Positions 51,412 through 60,652 of a stretch of 64,000 nt of DNA are shown here, piece after piece. Within the stretch, counting starts at the first letter, position 1, and each line of letters opens with the position of its first letter. Made by a program: the position numbers and the translations under genes. Source of the DNA: Bacillota bacterium (GTDB taxonomy: Bacteria; Bacillota; Clostridia; Lachnospirales; Lachnospiraceae); the NCBI GenBank assembly GCA_023442465.1, contig JAEZZQ010000048.1, positions 62,001 through 126,000 of the forward strand, given 5' to 3'. The notes beneath the pieces were generated by a model. The model saw only the letters and a list, made by a program, of their open reading frames with translations. It was not told the DNA's origin and did no database searches.

Positions 51412-51445
51412 AGCCGGCATCGAATTCTTATACCCGATGCCGGCT
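51412..51445. terminator. Terminator of the fba gene
   Basis: An 11-bp perfect stem (AGCCGGCATCG at 51412-51422 with 51435-51445), with T-rich tracts on both strands. It lies 60 bp beyond the fba stop. Confidence 0.85.
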
Positions 51446-51504
51446 CGTTTTTAGCCGAAGCCTGTTTTTAATTAAAGTTTATTCCTTACGCCGGAACCTG
51501 TTAT

Positions 51505-52368
51505 TTAAGCTTTGTTTACAGAACCAAACAGTTCCATTTTCTCTTTAACAGTAGCCTTGATAGCCTCAAAGCCCGGAGCGAGAAGCTTACGAGGATCGAA
51601 GCCTTTGCCCTGAAGGTCTTTTCCTTCTTCGATGTATTTACGTGTAGCTGCTGCAAAGGACAACTGGCATTCCGTGTTAACGTTGATTTTAGCAACGCCG
51701 AGAGAGATAGCCTTTTTGATCATGTCAGCCGGGATTCCCGTACCGCCGTGAAGAACGAGAGGCATGTCTCCTGTCAGCTTCTGGATAGCATCCAATGTCT
51801 CAAAGGAAAGTCCCTTCCAGTTTTCAGGATATTTGCCGTGGATATTGCCGATACCTGCTGCCAGGAAATCGATGCCGAGGTCAGCGATTTCTTTACACTC
51901 CTGAGGATCTGCACATTCGCCGGCACCAATAACGCCGTCTTCTTCTCCGCCGATGGAACCAACTTCAGCTTCGATAGAAATTCCCTTTGCGTGGGATGCT
52001 GCAACCAATTCCTTCGTCTTTTCTACGTTCTCAGCGATCGGATAGTGAGAACCGTCGAACATTACGGATGAAAAACCTGCTTCGATGCACTTATAGCAGT
52101 GATCGTAGCTGCCGTGATCCAAGTGAAGAGCAACGGGAACTGTAATATTCAAGCCTTTGATTAAGCCGTTTACCATGCCAACTACCGTTTCATATCCGCC
52201 CATGTATTTACCTGCTCCTTCGGATACGCCGAGGATAACGGGAGAATTGTTTTCCTGAGCTGTCAAAAGAACTGCTTTTGTCCACTCAAGGTTGTTGATA
52301 TTGAACTGTCCGACTGCATATTGGCCGGCTTTTGCTTTTTGAAGCATTTCTGTAGCTGAAACTAACAT
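51505..52368 (-). CDS. fba: Class II fructose-1,6-bisphosphate aldolase
   Basis: 287 residues. Zinc ligands and catalytic loops are present: HLDHGSYDHCYKCIEAGFSSVMFDGSH, EAEVGSIGGEEDG, GIGNIHGKYP, VLHGGTGIP and KINVNTE. It cleaves fructose-1,6-bisphosphate into dihydroxyacetone phosphate and glyceraldehyde-3-phosphate in glycolysis. The start ATG at 52368 is used because GGAGGTAAATAAA precedes it; five extra codons upstream would start inside that ribosome site. Monocistronic. Confidence 0.96.
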   Translation of the reverse strand: MLVSATEMLQKAKAGQYAVGQFNINNLEWTKAVLLTAQENNSPVILGVSEGAGKYMGGYETVVGMVNGLIKGLNITVPVALHLDHGSYDHCYKCIEAGFSSVMFDGSHYPIAENVEKTKELVAASHAKGISIEAEVGSIGGEEDGVIGAGECADPQECKEIADLGIDFLAAGIGNIHGKYPENWKGLSFETLDAIQKLTGDMPLVLHGGTGIPADMIKKAISLGVAKINVNTECQLSFAAATRKYIEEGKDLQGKGFDPRKLLAPGFEAIKATVKEKMELFGSVNKA

Positions 52369-52541
52369 TTTATTTACCTCCATATAATAAATTTATCAAA
52401 TTCACCGAACCTATTATACCCCATTCACGCCAAAAAGGAAACAACAAAGCTGTAAAAAATGTGGAAAATAGGCAAATATAAGAAAATGAACACCTTTTTG
52501 CCAATCCCGGAAGGAAAATCAGATATCATTCCAATCCACCT

Positions 52542-53468
52542 TTATTTCACCGGTCGCTCTATCTTAGCCGCATTCTTACCCGGCACTTTGATCCTTACCG
52601 CCTGTTTCATGTTATGGATGCTCACACTTTTATGATTTCCGCCGAATTCTCCATCCAAGGTCCACGGAATCTCAATATCGGATTCAAAGGTAACCGATGA
52701 TGTCTTAAAACAGTACATATAATCCGTATTGATATTGCGATTCAAAAGAGCTGCCATGATATTATTGAGCTCCAAAGGATTAGAAGGCATCTTGATCAAG
52801 GTCACCTCGAACTCTCCGTCATCCAATTCCACATATTTGCCGGTAATCCGCTTAAAGCCCCCCACTGAGATAGAATTGGTCACCATGCCGAAAATGAATT
52901 CTTCCTCCATGGTCACGTCGCCGTATGCGACCTTAAGCCTATAAGATTTGATGCTGGGTATTCTCTTCATGCCTTCCAGAATATATGCCATATGCCCCAG
53001 CACATTTTTCACATCCTGACTGGTTCCGTAGGACACGTCCGTAAAAAGTCCGAACGCTGCAATATAGACAAAGCTTTCCTTATTGAATGCTCCCACATCG
53101 CATGCGTAGTCCTTCCCCTTTACTATAGCCTGCGCTGCCTTCAGCATATCATTGGGTATTCCCAGACTTTTTGCGAAATCATTGGTGCTGCCTGCCGGAA
53201 TATAGCCAATGGGAATTTGTTTCGTACTGCGGAGCATACCGTTTACTGCCTCATCCAGCGTGCCGTCACCGCCGCAGCAAACGAGAATGTCATATCTGTC
53301 CTTCTTATTCTGCACCGCACACACTGCGTCCCCTTCGCACTGCGTGGGATATACGGTAACCTCATACCCAGCCTTAACAAATACATCTATAATATCCTGA
53401 AGCTTATTTCTAATCTTCGCTTTCCCCGAGCGGGGATTAAATACAAAAAACATTTCTTTATCAGCCAT
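52542..53468 (-). CDS. Diacylglycerol/lipid kinase family protein (DgkB/YegS-like)
   Basis: 308 residues. The ATP-binding loop VCCGGDGTLDEAVNGM and GYIPAGSTNDFAKSLGIP are the DAGK catalytic-domain signature; the beta-sandwich C-terminal domain ends with WTLDGEFGG. The enzyme phosphorylates diacylglycerol, recycling it for phospholipid synthesis, or a related lipid. The start is the ATG at 53468 with AAGGGGAAC upstream; the longer frame (16 more residues) begins inside a hairpin. Confidence 0.92.
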   Translation of the reverse strand: MADKEMFFVFNPRSGKAKIRNKLQDIIDVFVKAGYEVTVYPTQCEGDAVCAVQNKKDRYDILVCCGGDGTLDEAVNGMLRSTKQIPIGYIPAGSTNDFAKSLGIPNDMLKAAQAIVKGKDYACDVGAFNKESFVYIAAFGLFTDVSYGTSQDVKNVLGHMAYILEGMKRIPSIKSYRLKVAYGDVTMEEEFIFGMVTNSISVGGFKRITGKYVELDDGEFEVTLIKMPSNPLELNNIMAALLNRNINTDYMYCFKTSSVTFESDIEIPWTLDGEFGGNHKSVSIHNMKQAVRIKVPGKNAAKIERPVK

Positions 53469-53508
53469 ATAGTTCCCCTTTTCAATCCTCAACTTTACAA
53501 AGTCAAAT

Positions 53509-53530
53509 CGGAGCATCCTAAGATGCTCCG
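53509..53530. other. Perfect hairpin in a structured gap between crh and the lipid kinase gene
   Basis: CGGAGCATC (53509-53517) pairs with GATGCTCCG (53522-53530), loop CTAA. Between it and crh (53531-53619) lies further foldable sequence with TAGGCA/TGCCTA arms. No T-tract follows in the minus direction, so it is not a classical terminator. Confidence 0.5.
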
Positions 53531-53619
53531 CGTTAAGTCTTTATTCCTACGTAGGCAACGAATCAAAGGACATGCCAGCATGCCCGCCTGGCGACTGCCT
53601 ATAGGTCATATATGAAGTT

Positions 53620-53883
53620 TTAACTTACTTTTCCTTTTAATAAATATTCTTCGATATCCGCTACTGCCTGCGTCTCATCCTGACCGTCGGCAATTACAGT
53701 TACCGTTTCACCGCTATCGAGTCCTAAACTCATCATGCCCATGATACTCTTCGCATTCACCTTTTTTCCTTCGGATTCAATGTAAACGGAGCAGGCATGC
53801 TTACTAGCCACCTGTACCAATACTGCCACCGGTCTAGCCTCTAATCCTGTAGGCAATTGAATCTTCATCACTTTTTCGATCAT
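53620..53883 (-). CDS. crh: Crh-like HPr paralogue, Glu at the catalytic His position
   Basis: 87 residues. The HPr fold aligns well with Bacillus Crh (TGLxARPxAxxVQxA, KKVNAKSIMGxMSL). Residue 15, histidine in HPr, is glutamate (TGLEARPV), so it cannot take part in PEP-dependent sugar phosphorylation. S46 in AKSIMG, the HprK target, is kept. It should therefore act only as a regulatory cofactor for CcpA or other targets. It is last in the rapZ-whiA-crh group, as in Bacillus yvcJ-yvcK-yvcL-crh, and hprK lies in the same cluster. AGGAGGAG precedes the ATG. Confidence 0.9.
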   Translation of the reverse strand: MIEKVMKIQLPTGLEARPVAVLVQVASKHACSVYIESEGKKVNAKSIMGMMSLGLDSGETVTVIADGQDETQAVADIEEYLLKGKVS

Positions 53884-53898
53884 AACGTCTCCTCCTTT

Positions 53899-54843
53899 TT
53901 AACTTCTAAGCCTGTCAGCCAACTCACTTAATTTCCTAAGTCTATGGTTCATCCCCGATTTTCCAACCGGAGGTTCTAAGATTTGTCCTAATTCCTTTAA
54001 TGTTGCATCCGGATATTCTAATCTTATTTGTGCCGCTTCTCTTATGTTATCTGGTAGATTCTGAAATCCATAATGATCCCTAATCAGGAGGATGTCCTCT
54101 ATCTGTTTGGATGATGCGTTTACCGTCTTGGTAATATTAGCCGTTTCGCAGTTTACCTTCCTATTGATGGAACCTCTCATTTCTTTTATGATTCTGTAGT
54201 TTTCAAAATTCATAAGGGAAATATGGGCTTCCATGATATTTAATAAGTCTGCTATACTGGCGCCTTCTTTTAAGTACACCACATAATATTTCTTTCTTAT
54301 TACGATCTTCGCCTCCACTTGAAAGCTCTGTATCAGAGATTGAAGGCGAACAGCTTGTTCTTCATAGGAACAGACAAATTCTAAATGATAGCTTTTTTCC
54401 GGGTCGCTCATGGAACCCGTGCAGAGAAAAGTCCCCCGCAGGAATGCCCTTTTGCAACAGGCATTTTTGATTAACAGCGGATTTACTCCGCTGCGCGTGG
54501 CTTTTTGAATTCCGCCTTCCTCATACATTTTAACAGCTTGAAGAACTTTGTCAACCCGTTCTCTTCCTGTAATCAATGTAACATATGTATGATTTCTATA
54601 TTCTTCCAAAAGCTCTTTAAAAGCAATATCAGTATATATATTAAAGGTTTTCTTCAATAATGTAAAGACCTTTCTAATAACTGCCTCATTTTCTGTCTGA
54701 AGGCAGAGCCTTGTATCCGACTCTGAACCGACTTCCAATTTGCCATATAAGCTGATAATCGCCGCCAGTTCTGCCAACTGGCAATGCCTGGATGGACTGA
54801 CTGTTCTTGCCAACTCCTCTTTTACTTCCGCGGAAAAAGACAT
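53899..54843 (-). CDS. whiA: WhiA, DNA-binding protein of sporulation/cell-division control
   Basis: 314 residues. An N-terminal LAGLIDADG-like fold (about 1-215) and a C-terminal helix-turn-helix (about 225-314; LRIEYPDATLKELGQIL and GKSGMNHRLRKLSELA). The catalytic residues of homing nucleases are absent, as in all WhiA. It binds DNA and influences chromosome segregation and division in Firmicutes. It starts 2 bp after the rapZ stop. Confidence 0.95.
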   Translation of the reverse strand: MSFSAEVKEELARTVSPSRHCQLAELAAIISLYGKLEVGSESDTRLCLQTENEAVIRKVFTLLKKTFNIYTDIAFKELLEEYRNHTYVTLITGRERVDKVLQAVKMYEEGGIQKATRSGVNPLLIKNACCKRAFLRGTFLCTGSMSDPEKSYHLEFVCSYEEQAVRLQSLIQSFQVEAKIVIRKKYYVVYLKEGASIADLLNIMEAHISLMNFENYRIIKEMRGSINRKVNCETANITKTVNASSKQIEDILLIRDHYGFQNLPDNIREAAQIRLEYPDATLKELGQILEPPVGKSGMNHRLRKLSELADRLRS

Positions 54844-54845
54844 AA

Positions 54846-55709
54846 TTACGCCCCCTGTTTCACATCTCTGTGATAAATCTTAAGTCCGTAATTTCCCTGA
54901 TTCTTCATACGCTTGTACAATTCATTCGCCAGCGTTACGCTTCTGTGCTTTCCGCCCGTACAGCCGATTCCTATTACCAACTGGTACTTTCCTTCCTTTA
55001 CGTAATTCGGAATCAGAAACCGGACCATATCGTCCAACTTCTCTAAAAATTCCTCTGCCTCGGCAAACCCCATGACGTATCTCTGAATCGCCGGGTCGTT
55101 ACCCGTCTGGTGCTTCAGTTCGTCAATATAATACGGATTCGGCAGGAAACGGACATCGAAAACCAAATCCGCATCTGCCGGAATACCATTTTTAAAGCCG
55201 AAGGAAAGAATCGTTACCATAAGACTGTTATATTCCTCGTTCATAACGAAAATCCTATCGATTTCTTCCTTCAGTTCTCTGGTCAGCAGATTCGAGGTGT
55301 CCAGCACGTAATCCGCATGCTCTTTTACCGTCTTAAGGATATCCCTCTCCTTATGGATGCCGTCCTCTACCCGTCCCTCCGGGGAAAGGGGGTGCATCCG
55401 CCGTGACTCCTTATAACGATTTAACAGCACCTGCTCCGAAGCGTCCATAAAAAGGATCTCATACATATAGCCGTTTTTTTTCAAGTTCCCCAGTGTCTTC
55501 CAGACCTCTTCAAAAGGTTGATCCGCGCGGACATCCAAGCCCAACGCAACTTTGTTGATTTCCGAGTTGGGAGTAGCAATTAATTCTACAAATTTTTCTA
55601 TCAAAGGAACGGGCAGATTATCCACACAATAGAAGCCTGCGTCCTCCAGCATCTTAAGAGCCGTTCTCTTTCCGCCGCCGCTCATTCCGGTCACTACCAC
55701 GAATCTCAT
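54846..55709 (-). CDS. rapZ: RapZ/YvcJ P-loop nucleotide-binding protein
   Basis: 287 residues. The P-loop is GMSGGGKRT (8-16) instead of the usual GxSGSGKS form, which may alter nucleotide handling. The GFYCVDNLP segment and the C-terminal domain with IGIGCTGGKHRSVTLANELYK are diagnostic of the family. In E. coli RapZ controls glmZ decay; in Bacillus YvcJ affects competence. The usual yvcK gene between rapZ and whiA is missing here. Confidence 0.95.
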   Translation of the reverse strand: MRFVVVTGMSGGGKRTALKMLEDAGFYCVDNLPVPLIEKFVELIATPNSEINKVALGLDVRADQPFEEVWKTLGNLKKNGYMYEILFMDASEQVLLNRYKESRRMHPLSPEGRVEDGIHKERDILKTVKEHADYVLDTSNLLTRELKEEIDRIFVMNEEYNSLMVTILSFGFKNGIPADADLVFDVRFLPNPYYIDELKHQTGNDPAIQRYVMGFAEAEEFLEKLDDMVRFLIPNYVKEGKYQLVIGIGCTGGKHRSVTLANELYKRMKNQGNYGLKIYHRDVKQGA

Positions 55710-55726
55710 ATGCTTTTCCTCCGTAT

Positions 55727-56638
55727 TTAAAAGTCTCCCAAATAAATGACTTCCCTCTCCAGCGTCACACCGGACTGCTCCTTCACGCGCTCTTGCACGG
55801 TCTCGATAAGCTCGCGCACATCGGCCGCAGTAGCGTCTCCCGTATTCACGATAAAGCCGCAGTGTTTATCGGATACCGCCGCTCCGCCTATCCGATAGCC
55901 TTTAAGACCTGCATCCATGATCAGCTTGCCTGCAAAATATCCCTCCGGCCGCTTAAAGGTACTTCCCGCACTGCCGAATTCCAAAGGCTGCTTCTCCTGA
56001 CGCCTTGCCGCCAAATCCTCCATTTTGTTCCGTATTTCTTCCTTATCGCCCGCCGAAAGCTTAAGTACCACTTCGGTAACGATAAAGGGGCGATTCTTGA
56101 TTACGCTCGTACGGTAGCCGAACTCCATCGTATCGTTATCCAGCGTCAGTATTTCTCCGTTTCTGTCCATGACTTCCACGGATTCTACGATTTGTTTCAT
56201 CTCACCCTCATAGGCTCCGGCATTCATTACAATGCCGCCGCCAATTGTTCCCGGTATTCCTGAAGCGAACTCCATGCCGGTCAGTCCATGGGCCTGCGCC
56301 TCCTCAGCTGCTCTGGATATGAGCACTCCTGCAGGAACCCGCATTTTTTCCCCTTCCACTGATATATTTCCCATCTCACTGCCCAGCTTAACGATAATGC
56401 CCGAATACCCTTTGTCTCCTACTAACAGATTACTGCCGTTGCCGAGTATGAAATAGTCCTGTCCGGTAGCCTGTAAAATCGGCACCAGCTTTATCAGTTG
56501 TTCCTTGCTTTCTATTTTTACTAAGCATCTGGCATTTCCGCCCACGCGAAAAGTAGTATGACTGCTCATGGGTTCATCGAATAATATGTTCTCCTGAGGC
56601 ACTATCTGCTTTATATAATTGTATATTGATGAATTCAC
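55727..56638 (-). CDS. murB: UDP-N-acetylenolpyruvoylglucosamine reductase
   Basis: 303 residues, FAD enzyme that makes UDP-MurNAc for peptidoglycan. FAD-binding parts: LGNGSNLLVGDKGYSG, GMEFASGIPGTIGGGIVMNAGAY. Catalytic/substrate part: GSAGSTFKRP (Ser donor) and GFIVNTGDATAADV. It is the type with short C-terminal domain usual in Firmicutes. 17 bp upstream of rapZ in the same operon. Confidence 0.96.
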   Translation of the reverse strand: MNSSIYNYIKQIVPQENILFDEPMSSHTTFRVGGNARCLVKIESKEQLIKLVPILQATGQDYFILGNGSNLLVGDKGYSGIIVKLGSEMGNISVEGEKMRVPAGVLISRAAEEAQAHGLTGMEFASGIPGTIGGGIVMNAGAYEGEMKQIVESVEVMDRNGEILTLDNDTMEFGYRTSVIKNRPFIVTEVVLKLSAGDKEEIRNKMEDLAARRQEKQPLEFGSAGSTFKRPEGYFAGKLIMDAGLKGYRIGGAAVSDKHCGFIVNTGDATAADVRELIETVQERVKEQSGVTLEREVIYLGDF

Positions 56639-56687
56639 CTTAAGACCCCTGCCTGTTTTTTATTATGGTATGTAGCTGACTGCCATC

Positions 56688-57632
56688 TTATTCCAATACA
56701 AGCTTGGCCGCTCCATAAATTCCGGCGTCGTTCCCCAGCGTCGCCAATGCAAACTCCACGTTTTTACTGCCCTTGAATACTGTTTTGTCAAAGTATGGCT
56801 TTATATAATCGAACAAAATATCTCCGGCTTTCGATACGCCGCCTCCGATAACGAAGATTTCCGGGTTCACCACTCCTGCGATAACACCCAGACCCTTTCC
56901 CAGATATTCTCCGAATGTTTCCGCTATCTGAATGGCTACGGCATCGTTTTCCTTTACTGCATCAAAAACTGCCTTTGCCGAAAGTGTTTCCACCGGTCTG
57001 TTCCTCAAAATGCTAGGCTCAGAAGTAGACCCCAGGGCTCTCCTTGCCAGCCTTACTATACCGGTAGCGGAAGCATATTCTTCCAGACATCCGGTATTGC
57101 CGCAGCCGCATACCTCTGTTTCACCATCCTGCACGTGGATATGTCCGATTTCGCCGCCTGCTCCGCTGGCACCTGTCAGAATCTCCCCGTTTACGATGAT
57201 TCCGCCTCCCACGCCCGTTCCGAGGGTTACGGCAACCAGATTCTTGCAACCTTTTCCGCCGCCCTTCCACATCTCGCCCAAAGCGGCAACATTAGCGTCA
57301 TTTCCTGCCTTTACTTTCATGTCGAGAAGTCCCGACAAGGTATCGCGGATACTGAAGGTTCCCCAGCCGAGATTCACGGCAACATATACCGTTCCCTCCG
57401 CATCGATCGGACCGGGAGCTCCAAGCCCTACACCGATGACCTCGTCCTTCAGGATGTTCTTCTCCTTCATCTTCCGCTGGATACTCACAGCTACATCGGG
57501 AAGAATTTTTTCCCCTCCGTTTTCCGTCTTTGTGGGTACCTCCCATTTATCCAGAAGCTCTCCGTCTTTGTCAAAAAGTCCTAATTTAATCGTGGTTCCT
57601 CCCACATCTACGCCAAACACATATTTACTCAT
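56688..57632 (-). CDS. ROK-family glucokinase
   Basis: 314 residues. ATP site VDVGGTTIKLGLFD, catalytic Asp in AGNDANVAALGE, ROK signature starting VTLGTGVGGGIIVNGEIL, and zinc-binding CGCGNTGCLEEYAS. It phosphorylates glucose, for instance that released by the phosphotrehalase. It lies between hprK and murB, all on one strand with 20-50 bp gaps, and thus sits with carbon-regulation genes. Confidence 0.92.
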   Translation of the reverse strand: MSKYVFGVDVGGTTIKLGLFDKDGELLDKWEVPTKTENGGEKILPDVAVSIQRKMKEKNILKDEVIGVGLGAPGPIDAEGTVYVAVNLGWGTFSIRDTLSGLLDMKVKAGNDANVAALGEMWKGGGKGCKNLVAVTLGTGVGGGIIVNGEILTGASGAGGEIGHIHVQDGETEVCGCGNTGCLEEYASATGIVRLARRALGSTSEPSILRNRPVETLSAKAVFDAVKENDAVAIQIAETFGEYLGKGLGVIAGVVNPEIFVIGGGVSKAGDILFDYIKPYFDKTVFKGSKNVEFALATLGNDAGIYGAAKLVLE

Positions 57633-57652
57633 CCCAATTTATCCCTTCTTAA

Positions 57653-58597
57653 TTATTCCTCATCATCTTCGTCTCTGCGCCTTGCCAGAGAGTTCTGCAC
57701 ACGGGTATAAAGCTCCTGTGCCGCATTATAGCCCATCTTCTTCTGCCTGTGATTAGCTGCTGCCGATTCACAGATAATCGCCAGATTACGTCCCGGCCTT
57801 ATGGGAATATTATGGCATACTATCTTATTTCCAAGATATTCCGTATGTTCCTCTTCCAATCCAAGCCTGTCGTATTCCTTGTCCTTATCCCATTCTTCCA
57901 ACCGGATTACCAAATCGATGCTCTGGGTATCCTTTACGCTGGATACACCGAACAATGACTTAACATCAACGATTCCGATTCCCCGCAATTCTATAAAATG
58001 CTTCGTAATATCAGGGGCAGAGCCGATTAAAGTATCGTCGCTCACTTTTCTTATCTCTACTACATCATCCGTCACAAGACGGTGCCCTCTCTTGATCAGC
58101 TCCAACGCTGCCTCCGACTTACCTATACCGCTTTCGCCCGTAATCAGCACTCCCTCGCCATAAACGTCTACGAGAACACCATGAACGGAAATGCACGGTG
58201 CCAATTTCACATTCAGCCATCGGATAATCTCAGCAGTAAAATTAGAGGTCGCCTTCTTCGTCATCAGGATAGGTACCTCATGCTTCAGCGCCACTTGTAA
58301 AAAGAAGGGGTCAGGCTGCAGCTCACGGCAGAAAACAATGACCGGAATATCACAGGAAAGAAGCTTGTTGTAAACCTCTTCTTTATATTCCTGCGTCAGC
58401 CCCTGCATATACGTATATTCTACAAATCCGATAATCTGCAGACGGGTAGCTTCAAAATGTTCAAAATAACCTGCCATCTGCAAAGCCGGTCTGTTGATGT
58501 CCGGCTGGGTGATTTTCACCTTCGAAATGTCCAGCTCCGGCGTCAGATTCTCAAGCTTCATTTTGTCTATAATCTCTTTTAAACTTACACTTGGCAT
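57653..58597 (-). CDS. hprK: HPr kinase/phosphorylase
   Basis: 314 residues. Walker A GESGIGKS (154-161), HG at 140, the LIKRGHRLVTDDVVEIR block with D177/D178, and the LRGIGIVDVKSLFG signature. It phosphorylates S46 of HPr and of Crh in response to ATP and fructose-1,6-bisphosphate, directing catabolite repression. The start ATG at 58597 has AAAAGGAGAAGG upstream; seven extra codons upstream contain that site. It is in the same cluster as its substrate Crh. Confidence 0.95.
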   Translation of the reverse strand: MPSVSLKEIIDKMKLENLTPELDISKVKITQPDINRPALQMAGYFEHFEATRLQIIGFVEYTYMQGLTQEYKEEVYNKLLSCDIPVIVFCRELQPDPFFLQVALKHEVPILMTKKATSNFTAEIIRWLNVKLAPCISVHGVLVDVYGEGVLITGESGIGKSEAALELIKRGHRLVTDDVVEIRKVSDDTLIGSAPDITKHFIELRGIGIVDVKSLFGVSSVKDTQSIDLVIRLEEWDKDKEYDRLGLEEEHTEYLGNKIVCHNIPIRPGRNLAIICESAAANHRQKKMGYNAAQELYTRVQNSLARRRDEDDEE

Positions 58598-58658
58598 AAC
58601 CTTCTCCTTTTTCATCAATATAGTATTTTATAATATCTTAATACTTAATATTCTATAA

Positions 58659-58687
58659 ATTTTAACATAGAAACTCCACAATATCAA
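58659..58687 (-). promoter_or_regulatory. Promoter upstream of hprK
   Basis: Read leftward: TTGATA (58682-58687), 17 bp, TAAAAT (58659-58664), in the 111-bp gap after uvrC. It would drive hprK through crh. Confidence 0.7.
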
Positions 58688-58708
58688 TAAACGAACACAG
58701 TAACCTGC

Positions 58709-60571
58709 CTATTCCTGATGAAAAAACTCATAGATACCTTCCGCAATATGGGGCGGTATCTCAGGCACCTGAGAAAGGGTGGCTGCATCGGCAGACTTAA
58801 TCTCATCAATGGATTTAAAGTGGCGCATCAGTGCTTTCCTGCGGGAAGGCCCCACTCCGGGGATGTCGTCTAACACCGATTTCACCTGAGATTTGCTGCG
58901 CAGAGAACGGTGATATTCTATAGCGAAGCGATGAGCCTCGTCCTGCACTCTCGTAATCAGTTTAAACCCTTCGGAGCTTCTGTCAATAGGAATCTCTTCA
59001 TTATTGTAATACAATCCCCTTGTCCGGTGGTTATCGTCCTTTACCATACCACAGACCGGAATGGAAATGTGCAGCTCCTTAAGCACCTCCAGGGCAATAT
59101 TCACCTGTCCCTTTCCGCCGTCCATAAGTATCAGGTCGGGGAACTTGGTGAAACTGCCGAATTCCTTTTCCATTTCTTTCATATCTAATTCCTTCTGCTC
59201 CTCCATTCCGTGCACAAAGCGTCTGGTGAGAACCTCTTTCATGCATGCATAATCGTCGGGGCCCGATACCGATTTTATGCGGAATTTACGGTAGTCACTT
59301 CTTTTAGGCTTTCCCTTTTCGTAGACGATCATAGAACCTACATTGGCAAATCCGCTGATGTTGGAAATATCGTATGCTTCCATTCGGACGATTCCCTCTA
59401 TGCCGATCAACGAAGCGATTTCCTTTACAGCGCCGATGGTCCTGCCTTCCTCTCTCTTTATCTTTTCCTTATCCTGGCTCAAGACGAGGGCGGCATTCTT
59501 TCCCGCTAACTCCACCAGCTTCTCCTTGGCTCCCTTTTTGGGTACGCGGATATAGACACGGCTGCCCTTTCTGGCTGTCAGCCATTTTTCCAGCACCTCA
59601 ATATCCTCGATCTCCTCTTGGAGCATAAGCTCCTTGGGGATGAAGGGTGTTCCCGCATAAAATTGCTTTACGAAATCAAGAAGCACCTGAGATTTTCCAT
59701 TTCCTGACACATGTGTCATATAAAAATGCTCTCTCCCTATTAATTTCCCGTTTCGGATAAAAAATACTTGCACCACCGCATCGTTTTCATCCAGGGCGAG
59801 AGCGATGATGTCCTTATCCTCTCCGTAGCTGTCCGTAATCTTCTGTTTCTGTGCCACCTGCTTCACGCTGTTGTATAAATCCCTGTATTTTACCGCTTCC
59901 TCGAATTCCATGCTGTCGGAAGCCTCCTGCATCTTTCGTTCCAGCTCCTTTAAAATAGGATTATAATTTCCGTTCAGGAAATCCAGCGCCTTATCTACCT
60001 GCCCTCTGTACTGCTCCTGAGTCACATACCCTTGACAGGGGGCTGCACACTGTTTGATATGGTAATTCAAGCAAGGCCTCTCCTTCCCGCAATCCTTCGG
60101 AAGATTTCTGTTGCAGGTGCGGAGGAGATAGAGCTTGTTGATCAAATCGATCGTGTCCTTCACTGCTGCCGCACTTGTGTACGGCCCGAAATAACGGGAG
60201 CGGTCCTTTTTCATCTCTCTGGAAAAAAGTATGCGGGGGAACGGCTCCCCTACTGTCACCTTTATATAAGGATAGGTCTTATCATCCTTAAGCATAGTGT
60301 TATAGCGAGGGCTGTATTCTTTTATTAAATTATTCTCGAGTACCAAGGCTTCCAGCTCAGAATCGGTTATGATATATTCGAATCTGGCTATCTGAGTCAC
60401 CATCTTATCGATCTGGGGCCCGCGCCCTATGTTCTTGCGGAAATACGATCTGACACGGCTGTGCAGGTTGATCGCCTTCCCCACATAGATAATGACGTCC
60501 TTCTCATCGTGCATGATATATACGCCCGGCTTTACCGGCAGTTTTTTCAATTCCTCATCAAAATCAAACAT
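58709..60571 (-). CDS. uvrC: Excinuclease ABC subunit C
   Basis: 620 residues. GIY-YIG nuclease at the N-terminus (PGVYIMHDEKDVIIYVGKA, about 16-34), a four-cysteine cluster region (CNRNLPKDCGKERPCLNYHIKQC), a UVR coiled-coil (about 200-235), the RNase H-like 5' nuclease domain (EAYDISNISG; LILMDGGKGQVNIA) and C-terminal helix-hairpin-helix (DDIPGVGPSRRKAL). It makes both incisions in nucleotide excision repair. Length is normal. Confidence 0.97.
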   Translation of the reverse strand: MFDFDEELKKLPVKPGVYIMHDEKDVIIYVGKAINLHSRVRSYFRKNIGRGPQIDKMVTQIARFEYIITDSELEALVLENNLIKEYSPRYNTMLKDDKTYPYIKVTVGEPFPRILFSREMKKDRSRYFGPYTSAAAVKDTIDLINKLYLLRTCNRNLPKDCGKERPCLNYHIKQCAAPCQGYVTQEQYRGQVDKALDFLNGNYNPILKELERKMQEASDSMEFEEAVKYRDLYNSVKQVAQKQKITDSYGEDKDIIALALDENDAVVQVFFIRNGKLIGREHFYMTHVSGNGKSQVLLDFVKQFYAGTPFIPKELMLQEEIEDIEVLEKWLTARKGSRVYIRVPKKGAKEKLVELAGKNAALVLSQDKEKIKREEGRTIGAVKEIASLIGIEGIVRMEAYDISNISGFANVGSMIVYEKGKPKRSDYRKFRIKSVSGPDDYACMKEVLTRRFVHGMEEQKELDMKEMEKEFGSFTKFPDLILMDGGKGQVNIALEVLKELHISIPVCGMVKDDNHRTRGLYYNNEEIPIDRSSEGFKLITRVQDEAHRFAIEYHRSLRSKSQVKSVLDDIPGVGPSRRKALMRHFKSIDEIKSADAATLSQVPEIPPHIAEGIYEFFHQE

Positions 60572-60593
60572 CTCTCACCCACAACATAAATAA

Positions 60594-60650
60594 CGCACAA
60601 AAAGGTCCTTTTTTATGAGTGCAAAACACTCACCTAGAACCTTTTGCGTT
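60594..60650 (-). terminator. Terminator-like hairpin after ftsH
   Basis: Outer AAAAGGT/ACCTTTT arms enclose a TGAGTG-CAAAA-CACTCA hairpin (60616-60632). It begins directly beyond the ftsH stop on the minus strand and ends in a T-tract. Confidence 0.6.
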
Positions 60651-60652
60651 TT

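Noticed and set aside
51196..51471. A 91-codon plus-strand frame over the second GC-rich repeat
   Set aside because: It crosses a terminator-like stem, a dispersed repeat and the fba terminator, so it is non-coding by context.
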